Below the pieces are notes generated by a model. That model saw only the letters and a list, made by a program, of their open reading frames with translations. It did no database searches and was not told the origin of the DNA. Shown in pieces: positions 60,469 through 64,000 of a DNA stretch of 64,000 nucleotides (its first letter is position 1; each line of letters starts with the position of its first letter). The position numbers and the translations under genes are program-made. The DNA lies in assembly GCF_008801715.1 (NCBI RefSeq), contig NZ_VZPG01000005.1:239038-303037 (forward strand). The letters run 5' to 3'. This DNA comes from Pseudochrobactrum saccharolyticum (lineage in GTDB: Bacteria > Pseudomonadota > Alphaproteobacteria > Rhizobiales > Rhizobiaceae).

Positions 60469-61808
60469 TATTTTGCCTCCGGAACATAATGCACAGGCTT
60501 GTGCTCAATCAGATGCCGCATGCGGGCAATATCGCTGTCCTTGATATGTGAGCCGTGATTGCCCCAGCCGTTACGGATAAAGTTCAGAATATCCGCGATT
60601 TCCTTGTTGGTGAGATGGGCAAAGCCCGGCATCTTGAACACCATCGGATCATGCGGCGTATCAGCCATTGCAGCACCATCCAGTGTCAGCTGGATCAGTG
60701 AGCTCGGATCTTCCGCAAAAACGATCGAATTACCGGCAAGCGCAGGGAAAACCCGTTCCGCACCACGACCATCCAGACGGTGACAGGCCGCACAATTATC
60801 CACATAACCAACGGCACCCGGAGCGGAGAAATCACCGGCACGCAGAGCTGCAGTTGTCACATCTTGCTTCGGTGTCCATTGCTGCGGATGACTGTCACGC
60901 GCAGGCAGGCTCTTCAGATAGCGGGCAATCGATGTCAGATCGTCATCCGTCAGATATTGGGTGCTATGGGCAACCACATCGGCCATACCACCAAAGGCGG
61001 CGGTGCGATCATTACGGCCGGTTTTCAGGAAGTCGGTAATTTCCGCTTCAGCCCAAGTGGAAAGACCTGTGCCTTCATCACGCAGGTTCTTCGCATACCA
61101 GCCTTCAAGAACAGAGCCGGACAGGTAATTGCCCTTCTTGTCATTGCTAAGCGCAGTTTCCTGATAGCCGATACCACGCGGTGTATGGCAAGCGCCGCAA
61201 TGGGCCAAACCTTCAACCAGATAGGCACCACGATCAATCATCGCATCCATACCGGTTGCCGAAGTAAATTCACGCGGCTGCGCAAAAGCGAGCTGCCAAT
61301 AGGCCAGCGGCCAGCGCATGTTCATCGGCCAAGGCAAAGTGGAAGCCTGATTTTCCTGCTCAACCTTTTCCACGCGCGACATGAAATATGCATAAAGCGC
61401 TTTGATATCGTCATCTTTTACAACGACATAGGAAACATAAGGCATAGCCGGATAGAGTGCCACGCCATCAGGTCGCACGCCACGACGTACAGCACGCTCG
61501 AAATCGCCGTAACTGTAATTGCCGATACCGGTTTTCTTATCCGGCGTAATATTGGTGGAATAAATCGTGCCGAGCGGTGTCTGCATACCCAGACCGCCGG
61601 CAAATTCCTTGCCGCCGGGTGCAGTGTGACAAGCAATACAGTCACCGGCACGGGCAAGATATTCACCTTGCTTAATCAGTGCCGGATCCTGAATATTAAC
61701 GTCAGCTTCCTGTTTTGGTGCGTACCAATGGTGCGATGTGACTGCGATAGCATAGCTTGCGCCAAACAAGCCCAGACCACATAGGACCAGTGTTTTAACA
61801 AGCTTCAT
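60468..61808 (-). CDS. three-heme cytochrome c, probable electron partner of TsdA
   Basis: The 446-residue protein has a signal segment (LVLCGLGLFGASYAIAV) and three heme c motifs: CIACH (57-61), CGACH (204-208) and CAACH (339-343). This is the layout of the cytochrome subunits of alcohol/aldehyde/gluconate dehydrogenases. It is first in a two-gene unit with tsdA, and not the usual TsdB diheme protein. AGGAG precedes the ATG. A perfect FNR-type box lies 58 bp upstream. It would move electrons between TsdA and the membrane chain. Confidence 0.88.
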   Translation of the reverse strand: MKLVKTLVLCGLGLFGASYAIAVTSHHWYAPKQEADVNIQDPALIKQGEYLARAGDCIACHTAPGGKEFAGGLGMQTPLGTIYSTNITPDKKTGIGNYSYGDFERAVRRGVRPDGVALYPAMPYVSYVVVKDDDIKALYAYFMSRVEKVEQENQASTLPWPMNMRWPLAYWQLAFAQPREFTSATGMDAMIDRGAYLVEGLAHCGACHTPRGIGYQETALSNDKKGNYLSGSVLEGWYAKNLRDEGTGLSTWAEAEITDFLKTGRNDRTAAFGGMADVVAHSTQYLTDDDLTSIARYLKSLPARDSHPQQWTPKQDVTTAALRAGDFSAPGAVGYVDNCAACHRLDGRGAERVFPALAGNSIVFAEDPSSLIQLTLDGAAMADTPHDPMVFKMPGFAHLTNKEIADILNFIRNGWGNHGSHIKDSDIARMRHLIEHKPVHYVPEAK

Positions 61809-61865
61809 GTTGAACTCCTGAGTCGTCTCTTCACCTCCATCTGAGACTGTCAGGAATGTTTCTCA

Positions 61866-61879
61866 TTGATTCAGATCAA
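61866..61879 (-). promoter_or_regulatory. FNR/FixK-type box upstream of the cytochrome-tsdA unit
   Basis: TTGATTCAGATCAA is a perfect match to TTGAT-N4-ATCAA, the site for FNR/FnrN/FixK proteins. It is centred 64 bp before the cytochrome ATG; a start site 41.5 bp downstream of the centre would leave a leader of about 23 nt, as in class II activated promoters. This predicts induction at low oxygen. The rest of the 61809-62001 gap holds nothing else I can assign. Confidence 0.75.
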
Positions 61880-62001
61880 TGACTTCATGCATTCACGATA
61901 TTTACGTTCCAAAACATAGCCAATTACAAGAACAACAGTTTTCTATGGTGTAAATCCAAAGAAAATTATACCATTAACTGGCATTTACGCAGAAAAACCG
62001 C

Positions 62002-62835
62002 TCAGGTCACTGTGCCCCATTCTGTCCATGAACCGTCATACAGACGGACATTTTCATAACCCAGCAAATTGAGCGCAAGAAACAACACAGCGGCTGTCAC
62101 ACCTGAGCCGCAGGTTGTTACAACCGGCTTATCCTTCTTCACACCCTGTGCTTCAAAAATAACCTTCATTGTATCAAGCGCTTTGAAAGCACCGTCTTCT
62201 ACGAGCGATCCGTAAGGCACATTGACAGAACCGGGAATAGAGCCGGAACGGACATTCGCACGCGGCTCTGGTACGGCACCGGTAAATCGTTCGGCCGAAC
62301 GGGCATCCGTAATATGTGCTTTTGCATGTTTGGCAATCAGCACCATTTCTTCAATGAAAACAACCTTTTCACCGGCATAGACCGGTTTGAATGCAACAGG
62401 CTCAGATATGGCTTTACCACTCTCCGTTTCAAAACGCTCAGCCTGCCATGCAGCAATACCACCGCGCAGAATATGCAGTTTTTGCACGCCCATAATATGA
62501 AACAGCCACCAGACGCGGGGCGCGGCAAACAAATCACCGGTTTCATAGATGACGATCTCATCATCAACGCTGATCCCCAGCTTGCCTACAGCTTCCGCGA
62601 AGACTTCCGGTGAAGGAACAGTATGCGGGAAAGAAGAGCTCGGATCGACGATCTTATCCTGATCGAAAAAGACTGCGCCCGGAATATGAACCTGCTCAAA
62701 TTCCTCACCGCAGATGCGCTTTGTCGCCGGCATATACCAAGAACCGTCAACGATTTTCAGACCGCCTGATTTCTGACGGTCTTTCACCCATTGCGGCGAT
62801 ACAAAAATTTCTTCCGGAGTCATTTCATTCCCCAT
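62002..62835 (-). CDS. sseA: 3-mercaptopyruvate/thiosulfate sulfurtransferase (two rhodanese domains)
   Basis: The 277-residue protein (273 from a second ATG at 62823) has two rhodanese domains. The N-terminal one carries HIPGAVFFDQD near residue 50; the C-terminal one has the active loop CGSGVTA with Cys242. CG[ST]GVTA is the form of mercaptopyruvate sulfurtransferases rather than thiosulfate rhodaneses (CRKGVT). It lies 193 bp upstream of the FNR-controlled cytochrome/tsdA unit, on the same strand, so it may join sulfur metabolism with it. Confidence 0.9.
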   Translation of the reverse strand: MGNEMTPEEIFVSPQWVKDRQKSGGLKIVDGSWYMPATKRICGEEFEQVHIPGAVFFDQDKIVDPSSSFPHTVPSPEVFAEAVGKLGISVDDEIVIYETGDLFAAPRVWWLFHIMGVQKLHILRGGIAAWQAERFETESGKAISEPVAFKPVYAGEKVVFIEEMVLIAKHAKAHITDARSAERFTGAVPEPRANVRSGSIPGSVNVPYGSLVEDGAFKALDTMKVIFEAQGVKKDKPVVTTCGSGVTAAVLFLALNLLGYENVRLYDGSWTEWGTVT

Positions 62836-62962
62836 ATGTCACTCATTCACACATAGAATATAAGTGTCTTTATCAATGGCAAGGAATGAATTGCAGAAAT
62901 CTGTATGATCTCTGCACATTAGCTGTCTGTATCCGGTTACAGTGCTTCTTATGTCTGCGGGA

Positions 62963-63526
62963 TTAACGCTCGCCGCCATATCCACGGCGTTTCCACTCCT
63001 GAAGCGGCATAATATCAGGCATTCCGCCACCTGCCTCATACCAGGAATCGACAGCCCAGCTTTGACCCGACATATCTTTGATTACCGCAGTCCAATGCGG
63101 GTAACGGCCATCAATGAATGAACCACGCGTCATTCGTTTAGAAACAGTATGATGCTTTAACCAACCGCGTGTTTCCAAATAACGTAGGAAATTATCCGTG
63201 TTGATCGATTCATCAACACAATCCATTTGGCCTTTAATACGGGCTTTACCGAACTGCATTTTTGGTTTGTCACGAACACTGATAATTGCTGTGCTGCGCT
63301 CTTCAAATATTGCGACAGCCATCCGCAACGCTTTTCTCTCGTCATTTGCGCTACGAGTAGCCTTTTGTAACAGATTACGGATGCGGCTCTCATCCTTTGA
63401 ACTTAGCGTCACTTTGGTTCGGTAATAACAATCATAACCGTGACAGACACGAAAAGTTTGAGCTGATGCCATTTCCAACGGCAATATCAGGCTTACAAGA
63501 ACACCGGCACACAATAGTTTAATCAT
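62963..63526 (-). CDS. secreted hypothetical protein with possible Cys-His-Asp triad
   Basis: The 187-residue protein has a Sec signal (MIKLLCAGVLVSLILPLEMASA). In the mature part, MDCVDESINT (Cys103), YPHWTAVIKD (His144) and WAVDSW (Asp160) are spaced like the catalytic triad of transglutaminase-like or papain-like proteins. An N-terminal CHGYDCYY pair could form a disulfide. I do not know a named homologue, though the Cys/His/Asp pattern is strong. It faces the sseA gene and lies upstream of nothing obvious; a periplasmic hydrolase or transferase is a fair guess. Confidence 0.75.
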   Translation of the reverse strand: MIKLLCAGVLVSLILPLEMASAQTFRVCHGYDCYYRTKVTLSSKDESRIRNLLQKATRSANDERKALRMAVAIFEERSTAIISVRDKPKMQFGKARIKGQMDCVDESINTDNFLRYLETRGWLKHHTVSKRMTRGSFIDGRYPHWTAVIKDMSGQSWAVDSWYEAGGGMPDIMPLQEWKRRGYGGER

Positions 63527-63690
63527 TCAGGCACTCCGCATTCTTATAGAACCATCACAATATCATTTTAATACTAAAAATTGATCCGACTGCCCAGAAC
63601 CATAGCAATGCTTATAATCATTAAAAGTGAATTTCTAAGCTCACTTTCCCCTCCCCCTCTTTTCTCATTCGTATGTTTTAAACACAAAAA

Positions 63691-63715
63691 AGCCCCGCGC
63701 ATTTCTGCCGGAGCT
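63691..63715 (-). terminator. second terminator-like hairpin on the minus strand
   Basis: AGCCCCG (63691-63697) against CGGAGCT (63709-63715). In the minus-strand RNA the odd position is a U-G pair and the stem is followed by TTTTTTTGTG, so it works only as a minus-strand terminator. No annotated gene lies directly upstream. Confidence 0.6.
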
Positions 63716-63853
63716 TGGGGGATTTATGAGATCTTGTTTCGGGATTGGTTTTTTGTTTGCAGGATTTGTGGTTTTGTATCCCGCTTTGTCGGCTTTGCCT
63801 CCTTGCGGGCCCCTGACTAGGCTTAAAATCTACGACCCGTTACCAAAAAAAAT

Positions 63854-63870
63854 CCCGCTCAAAGAGCGGG
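63854..63870 (-). terminator. terminator of the tRNA gene
   Basis: CCCGCTC (63854-63860) pairs with GAGCGGG (63864-63870) around AAA; on the minus strand it is followed by ATTTTTTTTGG. It sits 9 bp after the encoded CCA of the tRNA. Confidence 0.85.
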
Positions 63871-63879
63871 CTGTTTGTT

Positions 63880-63956
<77 letters not shown>

Positions 63957-64000
63957 TCAAAGTTAGTACAAGCCTGTGAGGCCCGGGAGCGAAGTCAGCC

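Larger units (their letters stand above)
63527..63879. other. intergenic region before the initiator tRNA
   Basis: About 350 bp without a credible gene. It holds the upstream region of the secreted-protein gene and two minus-strand terminator-like hairpins (63691-63715 and 63854-63870) downstream of the tRNA. About 138 bp between the two hairpins could encode a small RNA on the minus strand; see findings. Confidence 0.5.

Noticed and set aside
63581..63820. 79-codon frame before the tRNA
   Set aside because: Low-complexity hydrophobic/aromatic composition, no ribosome site, overlaps a terminator hairpin.

Overview
The window looks like chromosomal DNA of an alphaproteobacterium of the Hyphomicrobiales, most likely a Brucella/Ochrobactrum/Pseudochrobactrum relative. 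This is inferred from gene content, a rhizobial-type palindromic element (5164-5206), a RirA-type iron box (TGA-N9-TCA) before a TonB receptor, and an initiator tRNA at the right edge. Genes are dense and often overlap by 1-8 nt. I see no insertion sequence, prophage, integrase or CRISPR array.

Left part (1-8.3 kb): a periplasmic molybdenum hydroxylase operon (large subunit, [2Fe-2S] subunit, cytochrome c running off the edge), then a flavin redox group (GNAT protein, F420-type NADP oxidoreductase, two luciferase-like monooxygenases, an FMN reductase). From 8.3 to 19.1 kb lies a ROK-regulated carbohydrate locus: a PIG-L deacetylase and the ROK regulator on one strand; a sugar ABC importer, an argininosuccinate-lyase-like C-N lyase and a PfkB kinase on the other. 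From 19.1 to 29 kb lies a complete De Ley-Doudoroff operon: AraFGH-like importer, sugar 1-dehydrogenase, lactonase, DgoD, DgoK, DgoA and a mutarotase, with a divergent FadR-type regulator and a 12-bp inverted-repeat operator.

Middle part (29-45 kb): a PuuD-like amidase, a YjhX-family protein with a possible leader peptide, and a six-gene unit pairing a LysA-like decarboxylase and a divergent DapF-like epimerase with a polar amino acid ABC importer. A divergent LysR regulator and an aminotransferase follow. Next is a YnbABCD-like lipid locus (YnbA opposite YnbC, YnbD, an acyltransferase and YnbB), with all the enzyme types needed to make and modify an unusual phospholipid. YnbA has Asn at two of the four canonical Asp positions. 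An AraC regulator, a small unknown protein, an MFS exporter with an extra C-terminal domain and a heme-type TonB receptor follow.

Right part (49.8-64 kb): an uncharacterised biosynthetic operon (AsnB amidotransferase, acyl carrier protein, acyl-AMP ligase, NadE-like synthetase) converging on a GNAT-like gene; a nitrate/sulfonate-type ABC importer; then a thiosulfate/tetrathionate module of TsdA and a three-heme cytochrome with a perfect FNR-type box (TTGAT-N4-ATCAA), next to a mercaptopyruvate sulfurtransferase. A secreted protein with a possible Cys-His-Asp triad and an initiator tRNA-Met end the window. The strongest candidates for undescribed biology are the YnbABCD-type lipid locus, the AsnB/ACP/AMP-ligase/NadE operon, the diaminopimelate-type uptake operon and the PIG-L/C-N-lyase carbohydrate locus.
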